A stretch of DNA of 64,000 bases, taken from assembly GCF_001625575.1 (NCBI RefSeq), contig NZ_AUXV01000034.1, forward strand, positions 62,001 through 126,000. Reading direction: 5' to 3'. This document shows, one piece after another, positions 48,112 through 56,972 of the stretch (the first letter of the stretch is position 1; each line of letters begins with the position of its first letter). The position numbers and the translations under genes are program-made. This DNA is from Pseudoalteromonas luteoviolacea S2607 (GTDB lineage Bacteria; Pseudomonadota; Gammaproteobacteria; Enterobacterales; Alteromonadaceae). The notes under the pieces were generated by a model that searched no databases, was not told the origin of the DNA, and was given only the letters and a program-made list of their open reading frames with translations.

Positions 48112-50601
48112 ATGGATAAAGCGCGTTCAATAAACCTAAAATTATGGCTGACCTTAATTTCGACTGTCTGCGCAACAATATTCGCGCTGTCCTTAATCAT
48201 ATTTAGCTTTCAAGTTAAAAAGGACTTTTTACTAGAAGACACGCGTGCCTACTTATCCGATACTTTGATTCACACTATGGGCAGCCTTGAAGCCGCCCAT
48301 TCAGACGTGCTCATCAACGAAACCATCAATGCAACTTTGTTTGATAAGCACTTCTCATATATCCTCATCACCGACAAACAACTCAAAGTACTGTATAGCT
48401 CGGCAGCGAATCAAGTGGGGGAAAATGCACTGGCGTTGGTCCCTCAGTTATCTCATATCGTTGTTGGGCTATCGAAGGAAACACCGCTTACTCAACGTTT
48501 TGACTCACAGCAGCAGGTCTATACGAGTTATGGAAAAATCACTCACGCTGGCCACTCAAACAGTCTGCCAAATACCGTACCATTTCTGATCGTGACGAAA
48601 TACTCACTCGCAGAAAAAGTAAGCAGCCTTTACACGCACTACAACCGTAATGTTTGGATAGTGATCGCTTCGGTTTTGCTCATTTCATTGCTTGCTATCG
48701 CAATCAGTTACTACTTCATTCACAAGCCCATTGCGGTACTGGTGGAACTTAGCGATAAATTGGGCGATTTCAAGTTTAATCACAACACCAATATTGCAGG
48801 TAGTGGCGAGCTGAAGCGCCTAGCCAATAATTTGCACAATGCCTCCAGAACATTGCAACAAGGCTTCGAGCAAAAGAATCAAGCACAACAAAGTGCAATA
48901 GAAAAACAAAGCGTGCTCGAAGGTATTTTTTCAGCCCTCCCTGATATCTTTTTCATTGTTGATAAAGCAGGCAAAGTTTTAGAGTGTCATTATGGGAGCA
49001 ATGGCACAATGCACATTCCAGAAGCCCCATTTTTAGGGCAAAAACTGGTTGACGTTTTGCCTACACATGCGGCAAAACACTTCACCAAAGCGATATCAGC
49101 GACGGAACAAAGTGGCCAGCTTACACAGATTGAATACCGTATCGACGGTGAGACAGCAGGCAAGCACTTCGAAGCACGATTGAGTGCGATCCCTGACTCA
49201 AACAAGTTGGTCGTTGCAGTGCGAGACATTACCGACAAAAAACGCCAAGAGGAGGTGATATTACATCATGCGTTTTACGATACCTTAACCAAGTTGCCCA
49301 ATCGGTTCTTAGCGCTGGATAGGCTGCAACAGATGATCCATGAAGCCAAGCGAAACCAACAACTCATCGCCGTTGGGTTTATCGATTTAGACGACTTCAA
49401 AAAAGTAAATGACTCTATGGGTCATGAAGTTGGCGACAAACTATTAGTACATTCGGCCAAAATATTGAAAAACGCATTGCGCAAGCAGGACACCGTAGCG
49501 CGACTCGGTGGTGATGAGTTTATCGTCTTGCTTGGAGATATCGCTGATCAACACCACATTGCTGCAATTGCAACGAAATTAGTGCACTTGTTTCGTTCTC
49601 CATTTGAAATCGATGACCGCTCCTTTACGATTTCGTTAAGTTTGGGTCTTGCGGTGTTTCCAAATGATGCAACCACACCTAATGAGCTACTGAGAAAGGC
49701 TGACTCAGCAATGTACAGCGCCAAGCAACTGGGCCGCAATACGTTTTCATTTTTTACAGAGAGCATGAGTCAAGATTTAGACCGACGCCTCATGCTGGAA
49801 GAAAAAATGCGTTTGGCGCTCGCTAATGATGAATTCGAAGTCTATTTTCAACCACAATATGATTTGTCTAGCCAGTACGTTGTAGGTGCAGAAGCGCTAT
49901 TACGCTGGCACGACTCCGAACTTGGCTGGATTTCTCCTGGAGAATTTATACCTCTGGCAGAGCAAACAGGATACATCATTGAACTCGGGCAATTTGTATT
50001 AGAGACAGCGATAAAGCAAATCAATAGTTTACAAAATACGCTCAGTAACCCATTTCGAATTGCAGTCAATTTATCGCCTCGGCAATTTAAAGACCCCAAC
50101 CTCGTAAATACGGTGAGTCATTTAATCAATCAATTTAAAATAGACACACAATTACTAGAACTAGAAATCACCGAAGGGGTGTTACTCAGCGGAGATGAAC
50201 TAGTGAGAGATGCACTATTTGAGTTTCACCAACTGGGCATTCTGGTTTCGATGGATGACTTTGGGACTGGCTACTCATCGCTTAACTACTTGAGGCAATA
50301 CCCATTTGACGTTTTAAAAATTGATCAGAGCTTTATTTTTGATATGAATACAAGCGAACAGGTGAAACAACTCGTCAATGCTATCATTGTTATGTCTCAT
50401 AATTTAGGTATAAAAGTGATCGCCGAAGGTATCGAAACCCAGCTACAATTAGACACTTTGGCAGCCATGAATTGTGATTTAGGTCAAGGATACTTTTTGG
50501 GTAAACCGATGTCAAAAATTGATTTTGAAGCGTGGTTGACGCAATATGCTCTCCAACCATTGAATATTGAGAATAAATCCTTGTCGATACAAGACTATTA
50601 A
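48112..50601 (+). CDS. Membrane PAS-GGDEF-EAL cyclic-di-GMP signalling protein
   Basis: The 829-residue protein has an N-terminal membrane helix (~10-32), an extracytoplasmic sensor part (~35-175), a second helix (~182-203), a HAMP-like segment, a PAS domain (~270-380), a GGDEF domain (RLGGDEF, Gly466-Phe470, intact) and an EAL domain (EALLRW starting Glu594, DDFGTGYSSL, KIDQSFI, AEGIET, LGQGYFLGKP). Both catalytic motifs look complete, so it could synthesise, degrade, or do both to c-di-GMP in response to an extracellular and a cytosolic cue. An AAGGACT ribosome binding site precedes the ATG. It is divergent from the lipopeptide cluster across one kilobase; a regulatory link to lipopeptide or surface behaviour is possible but not shown. 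Confidence 0.95.
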   Translation: MDKARSINLKLWLTLISTVCATIFALSLIIFSFQVKKDFLLEDTRAYLSDTLIHTMGSLEAAHSDVLINETINATLFDKHFSYILITDKQLKVLYSSAANQVGENALALVPQLSHIVVGLSKETPLTQRFDSQQQVYTSYGKITHAGHSNSLPNTVPFLIVTKYSLAEKVSSLYTHYNRNVWIVIASVLLISLLAIAISYYFIHKPIAVLVELSDKLGDFKFNHNTNIAGSGELKRLANNLHNASRTLQQGFEQKNQAQQSAIEKQSVLEGIFSALPDIFFIVDKAGKVLECHYGSNGTMHIPEAPFLGQKLVDVLPTHAAKHFTKAISATEQSGQLTQIEYRIDGETAGKHFEARLSAIPDSNKLVVAVRDITDKKRQEEVILHHAFYDTLTKLPNRFLALDRLQQMIHEAKRNQQLIAVGFIDLDDFKKVNDSMGHEVGDKLLVHSAKILKNALRKQDTVARLGGDEFIVLLGDIADQHHIAAIATKLVHLFRSPFEIDDRSFTISLSLGLAVFPNDATTPNELLRKADSAMYSAKQLGRNTFSFFTESMSQDLDRRLMLEEKMRLALANDEFEVYFQPQYDLSSQYVVGAEALLRWHDSELGWISPGEFIPLAEQTGYIIELGQFVLETAIKQINSLQNTLSNPFRIAVNLSPRQFKDPNLVNTVSHLINQFKIDTQLLELEITEGVLLSGDELVRDALFEFHQLGILVSMDDFGTGYSSLNYLRQYPFDVLKIDQSFIFDMNTSEQVKQLVNAIIVMSHNLGIKVIAEGIETQLQLDTLAAMNCDLGQGYFLGKPMSKIDFEAWLTQYALQPLNIENKSLSIQDY

Positions 50602-50644
50602 AATGAATATGTTAGTATTGGGAAGTAGTGTAAGGATTTAGAAC

Positions 50645-51079
50645 ATGAATATAGAACTACTTGTTAGTAAAGCGAAACAGGTCTGCGATAACCGCGGAGC
50701 CCGGTTTACGCCGATTAGAGAAAAAGTATTTCGATTGCTCGCGACGAAACAAGGTGGCGTAGGTGCTTATGACCTGTTAGAAGAATTAAAATTAACAGAG
50801 ACCAGTGCTAAACCAGCGACTGTATATCGTGCGCTAGATTTTTTGGCTGAGCTTGGCTTCATCCACAAAATTGAAAGCACTAACTCGTTTATGCTGTGTC
50901 ACCACTTTGACCATATCCATCCAGTTCAGTTGCTGATCTGTGATAGCTGTGGACACGTGCAAGAACTGCATTCTGGTGCAATTTCTCATGAATTGAATAA
51001 CTTATCAGCAGAAAAAGGCTTTAAAGTTAAAGCACAAACTATCGAAGCTCATGGGCTTTGTGAAAAGTGTCAACAGTAG
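50645..51079 (+). CDS. zur: Zinc uptake regulator Zur (Fur family)
   Basis: The 144-residue Fur-family repressor has an N-terminal winged helix (about 1-85) and a C-terminal dimerisation and metal domain. Two CxxC pairs, CDSCGHVQEL and LCEKCQQ, form the structural zinc site. The ARFTPIREKVFRLL start and the ATVYRALDFLAELGFIHKIE recognition region match Zur rather than Fur, which lacks this spacing. Zur represses zinc-uptake genes when zinc is ample. It is 43 bases after the GGDEF-EAL gene on the same strand, but not obviously functionally tied to it. Confidence 0.85.
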   Translation: MNIELLVSKAKQVCDNRGARFTPIREKVFRLLATKQGGVGAYDLLEELKLTETSAKPATVYRALDFLAELGFIHKIESTNSFMLCHHFDHIHPVQLLICDSCGHVQELHSGAISHELNNLSAEKGFKVKAQTIEAHGLCEKCQQ

Positions 51080-51149
51080 TGCAGCTGGTAAAAAAGCCAC
51101 TACACTTAGATAATGACTGCAACAATGAATAAAACAAGGGAACAATAAT

Positions 51150-51617
51150 ATGAATGTTGAGTTCATCAACCCTTTTTTATCTTCACTAATAAATGTATTA
51201 GCTACGATGGCACAAACTGAGCTAACGCCTGGTAAGCCAAAGATAAAAAAAGATGAAGTCGCCAGAGGAGACGTGTCGGGACTAATCGGTATGGTTGGCC
51301 CACAAACCAAAGGATCTTTTTCCATCACTTTTGATGAAAGTTTAGCTTTAGCCATTATGGAAAGAATGCTAGGCGAAAGGCCTGAGAGTATCAATGAAGA
51401 AGTTACTGACATGGTCGGCGAAATCACCAATATGGTCACCGGTGGTGCTAAAAACCTATTAGGTGAAAAAGGTTATGACTTTGACATGGCAACCCCATTA
51501 GTTGTTTCTGGACCAGGACACACAATTACACACAAATGTGAAGGCGCTAAGATTATTATGCCGTTCACATCTGATGATGGTAACGCAAATATAGAGGTCA
51601 GCTTCGACAAGCTATGA
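51150..51617 (+). CDS. CheX-like CheC-family phosphatase domain protein
   Basis: The 155-residue protein is a CheX-type member of the CheC phosphatase family that dephosphorylates response regulators such as CheY. The E-x-x-N active-site motif is visible in [18 protein letters not shown] (about residues 88-105). No chemotaxis genes are near, as is common for orphan cheX-like genes in marine gammaproteobacteria. The stop overlaps the start of yjbQ by four bases (ATGA), so it is translationally coupled to it. The target response regulator is unknown. Confidence 0.85.
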   Translation: MNVEFINPFLSSLINVLATMAQTELTPGKPKIKKDEVARGDVSGLIGMVGPQTKGSFSITFDESLALAIMERMLGERPESINEEVTDMVGEITNMVTGGAKNLLGEKGYDFDMATPLVVSGPGHTITHKCEGAKIIMPFTSDDGNANIEVSFDKL

Positions 51618-52045
51618 GTTGGCACCAAACTGTTATTACATTAAAGCCTCGTTCTCGAGGCTTTCATTTAATCGATGACGAGTTACTTACGCATCTTACT
51701 CAATTAAGCTACTACAAGGTGGGGCTACTCCACTTGTTTATTCAGCATACTTCGGCAAGCCTCACAATCAATGAGAATGCAGATCCCACAGTGCGAATGG
51801 ATATGGAAAGCCACTTCAATCACTTTGTCCCTCAAAACCAGCATTATTATCGACATGATTATGAAGGCGACGATGATATGCCTGCACATATCAAGTCCAG
51901 CACGCTGGGTTGTGAAGTGACGATACCTATCTATCAAGGCACTTTAAAGTTAGGAACTTGGCAAGGTATCTATCTTGGTGAACATCGAGATCACGGTGGA
52001 CCTCGTCAAATTGTAGCTACGATGCAAGGACAGATGCTCGAGTGA
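51614..52045 (+). CDS. yjbQ: YjbQ family protein (UPF0047)
   Basis: The 143-residue protein is a member of the YjbQ/UPF0047 family, reported to have thiamine-phosphate synthase activity in some bacteria, with an uncertain physiological role. The signature [20 protein letters not shown] and the late [13 protein letters not shown] are both present, with the conserved histidines. It is co-translated with the CheX-like gene and convergent with alr. Confidence 0.9.
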   Translation: MSWHQTVITLKPRSRGFHLIDDELLTHLTQLSYYKVGLLHLFIQHTSASLTINENADPTVRMDMESHFNHFVPQNQHYYRHDYEGDDDMPAHIKSSTLGCEVTIPIYQGTLKLGTWQGIYLGEHRDHGGPRQIVATMQGQMLE

Positions 52046-52074
52046 TGAACTTAACTTCGCAAACAGCGTCTAGT

Positions 52075-53157
52075 TTAGCCAGTTAAGTAGTCATAACTCA
52101 CCCGCGGGGTGATGTTGCATAACAGCTCGTAAGGGATAGTGTCTGCGCAGTTTGCAATTTCCTCAACAGGTAAGTTGGGTCCCCACATTTCAACCTCATC
52201 ACCCACCCTGATTTTGTCACTATCACAGCCAATATCAACGCTTATCATATCCATTGAAATACTACCCACGATGCCATATCGCTGGCCTTTGATGACCACA
52301 GGGGTTCCCTCTTTCGCATGACGCGGATAGCCATCCCCATAACCCATAGCGACCACAGCAAGTGTGGTGTCTTTCTCACAGGTCCACCTGCCACCATAAC
52401 CAATGCGGTCACCGCACACCACATGTTTAATAGCAATAACACGTGTTTTTAAGCGCATCACAGGTTTGAGTGCATGATCTACGCCTGTGCAATTCAGCAT
52501 AGGTGACACACCATATAACATCAGTCCAGATCGAACCCAATCAAAATGGGCATCTGGCCAGCCAATAATACCGGCAGAATTGGCAAGACATAGGGCCTCA
52601 CCTTGCCCTTTGACAAGATCCGTAAACGCAGCTATTTGCTGCGTAGTGAAGTCATTATTAAGATCATCTGCACAGGGGAAGTGCGTCATTAACTTTGTAT
52701 CAGCTTTCACATTTGGCGACCGTTTTAGGCGCGCGTAAAATTGTTCAAATTGATGAGGTTCAATACCCAGTCGATGCATTCCCGTATCAATTTTCAACCA
52801 CACTGATATCGGTGCCTCCAACTGGCAAGCTTCAATCGCTGCCAGTTGGTTTTCGTCGTGTACGACTGTTTCAAAGTTGTTAGCTAATAAAATGGGTAAA
52901 TCACTGGGTGCAAAAAAACCTTCAAGCAGAATAATTGGTTTAGTTAACCCGCCAGCACGTAAAGCTAACGCTTCATCAATGCGCGCTACCGCAAATGCGT
53001 CGGCTCCCTCTAAACACTGCGCAATTTTGACTAAACCATGGCCATAAGCATTGGCCTTAAGTACAGCCATGACCTTTGCACTTGGTGCCATTTTTTTCAC
53101 AATGGCCAAGTTATGCCTCAGCGCATCAATATCAATTTCGGCTGTTGCTAAACGCAT
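52075..53157 (-). CDS. alr: Alanine racemase
   Basis: The 360-residue PLP enzyme interconverts L- and D-alanine for peptidoglycan. The PLP-binding lysine is Lys34 in VLKANAYGHG, and the second catalytic base is Tyr254 in RIGYGGRW. Length and fold are standard. It lies 26 bases after dnaB in the same orientation, the usual dnaB-alr pair of gammaproteobacteria. Confidence 0.98.
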   Translation of the reverse strand: MRLATAEIDIDALRHNLAIVKKMAPSAKVMAVLKANAYGHGLVKIAQCLEGADAFAVARIDEALALRAGGLTKPIILLEGFFAPSDLPILLANNFETVVHDENQLAAIEACQLEAPISVWLKIDTGMHRLGIEPHQFEQFYARLKRSPNVKADTKLMTHFPCADDLNNDFTTQQIAAFTDLVKGQGEALCLANSAGIIGWPDAHFDWVRSGLMLYGVSPMLNCTGVDHALKPVMRLKTRVIAIKHVVCGDRIGYGGRWTCEKDTTLAVVAMGYGDGYPRHAKEGTPVVIKGQRYGIVGSISMDMISVDIGCDSDKIRVGDEVEMWGPNLPVEEIANCADTIPYELLCNITPRVSYDYLTG

Positions 53158-53183
53158 TTTTAGGTACCCTTATTTATTTGGGC

Positions 53184-54563
53184 TTAATACTCATCATCTA
53201 GTGCAGGCCCAGCGTAATTGTCAAAACGTGAGTATTGACCTTGGAAGGTTAACCTCACCTTACCAATTGGACCGTTACGCTGTTTACCTATAATAATTTC
53301 TGCGGTGCCCTTGTCGGGGGTATCATCGTTGTATACTTCATCTCGATAAATAAACATGATCAAATCGGCATCCTGCTCGATTGAACCGGATTCCCTCAAG
53401 TCAGAGTTTACTGGTCGCTTATCAGCACGTTGCTCTAGCGTACGGTTTAGCTGGGACAACGCAATAACAGGACACTCAAGCTCTTTTGCTAGGGCTTTCA
53501 ATGAACGTGATATTTCCGCAATTTCTAAGGTACGGTTATCCGATAGACTTGGCACTCGCATGAGCTGCAAATAGTCCACCATGATCATACTAATACCACC
53601 ATGGTCTCGCGCAATACGACGTGCTCTCGAGCGCACATCTGTTGGCGTTAGGCCTGATGCATCATCAATATACATCTGGCCTTTCTCCATCAATAACCCC
53701 ATAGTGGATGAAAGCCTTGCCCAATCATCATCATCCAATTGGCCAGTTCTCACTTTGGTCTGGTTGATGCGACCCAAAGATGCCAACATCCTCATCATAA
53801 TCTGTTCCGAGGGCATCTCTAATGAGTAAATGAGTACAGGCTTGTCTTGTGTCATCGCCGCATGCTCTGCCAAGTTCATCGCAAACGTGGTTTTACCCAT
53901 TGAAGGACGCGCAGCAACGATTATGAGATCCGAAGGCTGCAAGCCCGCCGTCATTTTGTCCAAATCTGAATAACCCGAACTCACCCCAGTCACTCCATCC
54001 TGCGGAGACTGATAAAGCTCTTCAATTTTATCAATGGTTTTTTCCAAAATACTGTGAATATTTTGAGGACCTTCGGTGCTTTTACTGCGCTGTTCAGCAA
54101 TCTTAAATACTTTACTCTCTGCTAAATCTAACAAATCGTGACTGGTGCGCCCCTCAGGATTAAAACCAGCCTCTGCGATTTCATTGGCAACAGAGATCAT
54201 CTCTCTTACTACCGCCCTTTCACGCACAATACTTGCGTAGGCGTCAATGTTTGCGGCGCTGGGGGTATTTTTTGCTATCTCAGCTAAGTAGGCAAAACCA
54301 CCGATTGAATCCAGTTGATTGTTCTTTTCAAGGTTCTCTGAAATAGTTATCAGATCGATTGGTTGACCAAGCTCAACGAGTTTAGTCATGGCCTCAAAAA
54401 TCAGCTTATGTGTACGGGTGTAAAAGTCTTGAGCAACCACCAGCTCAGCAACACGGTCAAATGCTTGATTATCGAGCATTAAACCACCCAAAACAGACTG
54501 CTCTGCTTCGATTGAATGTGGAGGAACTTTTAGTGTATCGACTTGTTGATCAGGTTTGGCCAT
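53184..54563 (-). CDS. dnaB: Replicative DNA helicase DnaB
   Basis: The 459-residue hexameric helicase drives the replication fork. The N-terminal domain (1-~110, KVPPHSIEAEQSVLGGLMLD) interacts with primase; the RecA-like C-terminal domain has Walker A ARPSMGKTTFAMN (about residue 205 on) and Walker B MIMVDYLQLM, and the late SGSIEQDADLIMFIYR motif. The protein is uninterrupted: no intein is seen, although dnaB is a frequent intein site. In many relatives it directly follows rplI; here the pilin and sigma-factor genes lie between. Confidence 0.98.
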   Translation of the reverse strand: MAKPDQQVDTLKVPPHSIEAEQSVLGGLMLDNQAFDRVAELVVAQDFYTRTHKLIFEAMTKLVELGQPIDLITISENLEKNNQLDSIGGFAYLAEIAKNTPSAANIDAYASIVRERAVVREMISVANEIAEAGFNPEGRTSHDLLDLAESKVFKIAEQRSKSTEGPQNIHSILEKTIDKIEELYQSPQDGVTGVSSGYSDLDKMTAGLQPSDLIIVAARPSMGKTTFAMNLAEHAAMTQDKPVLIYSLEMPSEQIMMRMLASLGRINQTKVRTGQLDDDDWARLSSTMGLLMEKGQMYIDDASGLTPTDVRSRARRIARDHGGISMIMVDYLQLMRVPSLSDNRTLEIAEISRSLKALAKELECPVIALSQLNRTLEQRADKRPVNSDLRESGSIEQDADLIMFIYRDEVYNDDTPDKGTAEIIIGKQRNGPIGKVRLTFQGQYSRFDNYAGPALDDEY

Positions 54564-54655
54564 ATTACGACAAAAACAAATGAGTGGATTTGTTATTGTA
54601 ACCCTAAATCAAAAAAAACTGAATGCTGTTTGAGTGACAAGCTTTAAACAAAGAA

Positions 54656-54687
54656 AAGCAACAGCTCGGTTATTCGAGCTGTTGCTT
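54656..54687 (-). terminator. Rho-independent terminator after the DUF4097 gene
   Basis: A perfect 13-bp stem (54656-54668 with 54675-54687), loop of six, read on the minus strand just after the DUF4097 stop, is followed by a TTTTCTTT-type tract. Confidence 0.85.
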
Positions 54688-54691
54688 AATT

Positions 54692-55648
54692 CTAATTCTT
54701 TTTCAGAGTAATACGACCGCTGACAGTATCAATCTCAATATCCGCATCACCACCCGCAACATTAAACTCCAGCTCGCGCGATGGGCCATACTTGGCTTTT
54801 TTCACTTCGTCACTGCTTAATTCATTGATAATTTTTCCGCCAGCATGGGCATCAATATCAAAACGCGCCGAAATATCACTCGGAAAGTATAAATCGACAT
54901 CACCGCTGACAGACTCAAGATTGAGTCTCGCCCCTGGTAGTAATTTTTTTGTGCGGACTTCTATTTCACCATTAACCGTGTTGAGTCGCAGCTCTTGAAG
55001 TGCGGCAATATCAAATTCAACTTCACCATTCACGTTCTCCAAGCGAATCTCTTGAGCTAGAGTCTTACTTTCTATAGAGCCATTCACAGCATTGAAGCGT
55101 AATTTTCCGGCTGAGCCCACATCTTCTATGTCACCATTGACTGTTTCATAGCGAACACGCCCACTTAAATCGGTACCATCAATGTCACCATTGACCGTTT
55201 CTAGTCTCACTTTGCCATCGATCTGGCTGGCCTTAATGTCGCCATTAACCGTTTTAATAGACGCGCCAGCGAATAACTGAGAAGCCTCTACATCAACCTG
55301 AACGCCTTCAAAGACAAGTTCACTCTGCTTAGGCATAAATATAGTTAATTCAGAGCCTTCATGCTGGCGACCCCACCCTTTAACTCGAGAGGGCATCTCA
55401 ACAATGAATTCTGTTTTGCTTCCTTTGCTAGCAAGCTTATACCCTTTTGCAGCATCGTCGAGTTCACCTTCAACTTTAAACTTGGCTTGATCCCAAGTTT
55501 TAATCACAACGCGCCCACGTTGGTTTTCAATAAAAACTTTACCATCTTTTGGAATGTCGATTTCTTTATCTATTTTTTCTCCAGCGAGTACCATGGCTGG
55601 CAGCATTGCCAAACTCAATACGATTGGGCTCAATACGCTTGCTTTCAT
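54692..55648 (-). CDS. DUF4097-family exported beta-strand repeat protein
   Basis: The 318-residue protein has a Sec signal peptide (about 1-22, cleaved after VLA) and a repeated short beta-strand motif: variants of ETVNGDI (VNGDIKAS, VNGDIDGT, VNGDIEDV, VNGSIESK, VNGEVEFD, VNGEIEVR) spaced about 20 residues apart, as in DUF4097 proteins that form a beta-helix-like solenoid. It ends with VSGRITLKKN. The function is unknown; it is probably a periplasmic protein. It follows the putative anti-sigma gene by ten bases and is probably part of the same ECF-controlled operon. Confidence 0.85.
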   Translation of the reverse strand: MKASVLSPIVLSLAMLPAMVLAGEKIDKEIDIPKDGKVFIENQRGRVVIKTWDQAKFKVEGELDDAAKGYKLASKGSKTEFIVEMPSRVKGWGRQHEGSELTIFMPKQSELVFEGVQVDVEASQLFAGASIKTVNGDIKASQIDGKVRLETVNGDIDGTDLSGRVRYETVNGDIEDVGSAGKLRFNAVNGSIESKTLAQEIRLENVNGEVEFDIAALQELRLNTVNGEIEVRTKKLLPGARLNLESVSGDVDLYFPSDISARFDIDAHAGGKIINELSSDEVKKAKYGPSRELEFNVAGGDADIEIDTVSGRITLKKN

Positions 55649-55658
55649 CCTACTTCTC

Positions 55659-56171
55659 CTAAATCTGTTGCCAACGGGGTTGGTGTACCCGGTTAATTAA
55701 ATCTAATTGCTGTTGATAAACCTGTGCGAGCATTTGCAACAATGCGGCATTTTCTGGGTCATTCTCAAGGGCTGTTTTAATGGCTTGTTCCGCTTGTTCA
55801 AGCTCTTGCAGCTGTACTTGCCAATCATTTGTCAATGCAGGCTGTGAGCCATATTGCACGAGTAAGGTTTGCTTTTGCTGCTCGAAATAGTTACTCATTT
55901 GCATCACAGGGCTCTGCGTAGCAGGCTGTATGCTAAAATACACGGCACACATGCCCACAATGGTTGATGCGGCAATCGCCGTTGCTTGGCGCCATACACT
56001 CATTCTATGCTGTTGACTCGCCGGTGAGGCATTTGCAGGTGGCTCTGAGTTTATTGCCCGCTCTACTCCGGACCAGAGCTCCTTTTGAGGCTGAGGCATA
56101 TGCTCTGGACTGTCACTTTGCTCTATGTTTTTTGCTAAAAACTCATCAAAACTTGGTTTAGTCATTTTCAT
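55659..56171 (-). CDS. Putative anti-sigma factor, single-pass membrane protein
   Basis: The 170-residue protein starts 14 bases inside the ECF sigma gene end, so it is translationally coupled to it. A membrane helix lies at about residues 55-75 (TAIAASTIVGMCAVYF). The N-terminal part is cytosolic, hydrophilic and short, and the C-terminal part is a helical, Gln/Leu-rich periplasmic region. There is no clear zinc-binding HxxxCxxC motif of classical anti-sigma factors. The anti-sigma role is inferred from overlap, topology and gene order; it is not proven by a motif. Confidence 0.6.
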   Translation of the reverse strand: MKMTKPSFDEFLAKNIEQSDSPEHMPQPQKELWSGVERAINSEPPANASPASQQHRMSVWRQATAIAASTIVGMCAVYFSIQPATQSPVMQMSNYFEQQKQTLLVQYGSQPALTNDWQVQLQELEQAEQAIKTALENDPENAALLQMLAQVYQQQLDLINRVHQPRWQQI

Positions 56172-56709
56172 ACCACTCCTGTAACAGCTTTTTTGCTCTG
56201 TGATACTGAGATTTACTCGACCCTACCGCCATGCCTAACATAGTGGCAATTTCTTCGTGTCGATACCCTTCTACCGCATGTAGCACGAATACGAGTCGCG
56301 CCCGCTCTGGCAATTTCAAGATCAGCTTATCCAGACCATTTAAGTCCCCACATAGCGATATGCTCGCTTCATCCATACCGCTGCTCTCAAAACTCACAAC
56401 TTTAGTCAGCCAATTTTTTTGCTTTCGTAAATAACTAATAGCGATATTTGACGTCACACTGTGCAGCCAAGTGGTAAACTTTGATTGTCCATTAAATTGC
56501 GATACCTTATGCCACAATTGTACGAATACCTCTTGGCAAGCATCTTCAGCATGTGCTTGATCAGCAAGTAACCTTAAACACAGCGCGTATACTCGCTGGT
56601 GGCACTGTTCATATAACGCAGCAAAGGCAACTTGATCCCCTTGTTTAGTGCGCTGTACTAGCTCATCAAGTGCATCGTCTGTAAATGCGTCTCGTGCATC
56701 AACTAACAT
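56158..56709 (-). CDS. ECF-type RNA polymerase sigma factor
   Basis: The 183-residue protein has region 2 (about residues 22-90, with ALCLRLLADQAHAEDACQEVF and the FTTWLHSVTSNIAISYLRK DNA-melting segment) and region 4 (about 125-180, ARLVFVLHAVEGYRHEEIATMLGMAVGSSKSQYHRAKK helix-turn-helix). It directs transcription of an unknown regulon, usually including its own operon with the putative anti-sigma factor and the DUF4097 protein. The stimulus is unknown. Confidence 0.92.
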   Translation of the reverse strand: MLVDARDAFTDDALDELVQRTKQGDQVAFAALYEQCHQRVYALCLRLLADQAHAEDACQEVFVQLWHKVSQFNGQSKFTTWLHSVTSNIAISYLRKQKNWLTKVVSFESSGMDEASISLCGDLNGLDKLILKLPERARLVFVLHAVEGYRHEEIATMLGMAVGSSKSQYHRAKKLLQEWYEND

Positions 56710-56972
56710 AATTAAATTCCTTTACTGCAAGGCAAAGATGATGACACATCTCTTTCAGAAAAAAAGCAATAACCAAATAAAATCAACGTTTAATCTAGTC
56801 GCTTTTTTAATATTAGGTCGAGTATTTACTCGCCCGTACAGTGTTTTATTTAATGATTAAGACGCAGGGACTGCAAAAAAGGTTTAAAGGAGGTTAGTTA
56901 ATTTTTTATGAGTACAAATAATGGGAGTTGGGCAAACTGCAAACATGAATTCCGTCAAACGCAAAGCCAGTT

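Noticed and set aside
53184..54563. Intein in DnaB
   Set aside because: The Walker A and B regions are uninterrupted and the length is that of plain DnaB.
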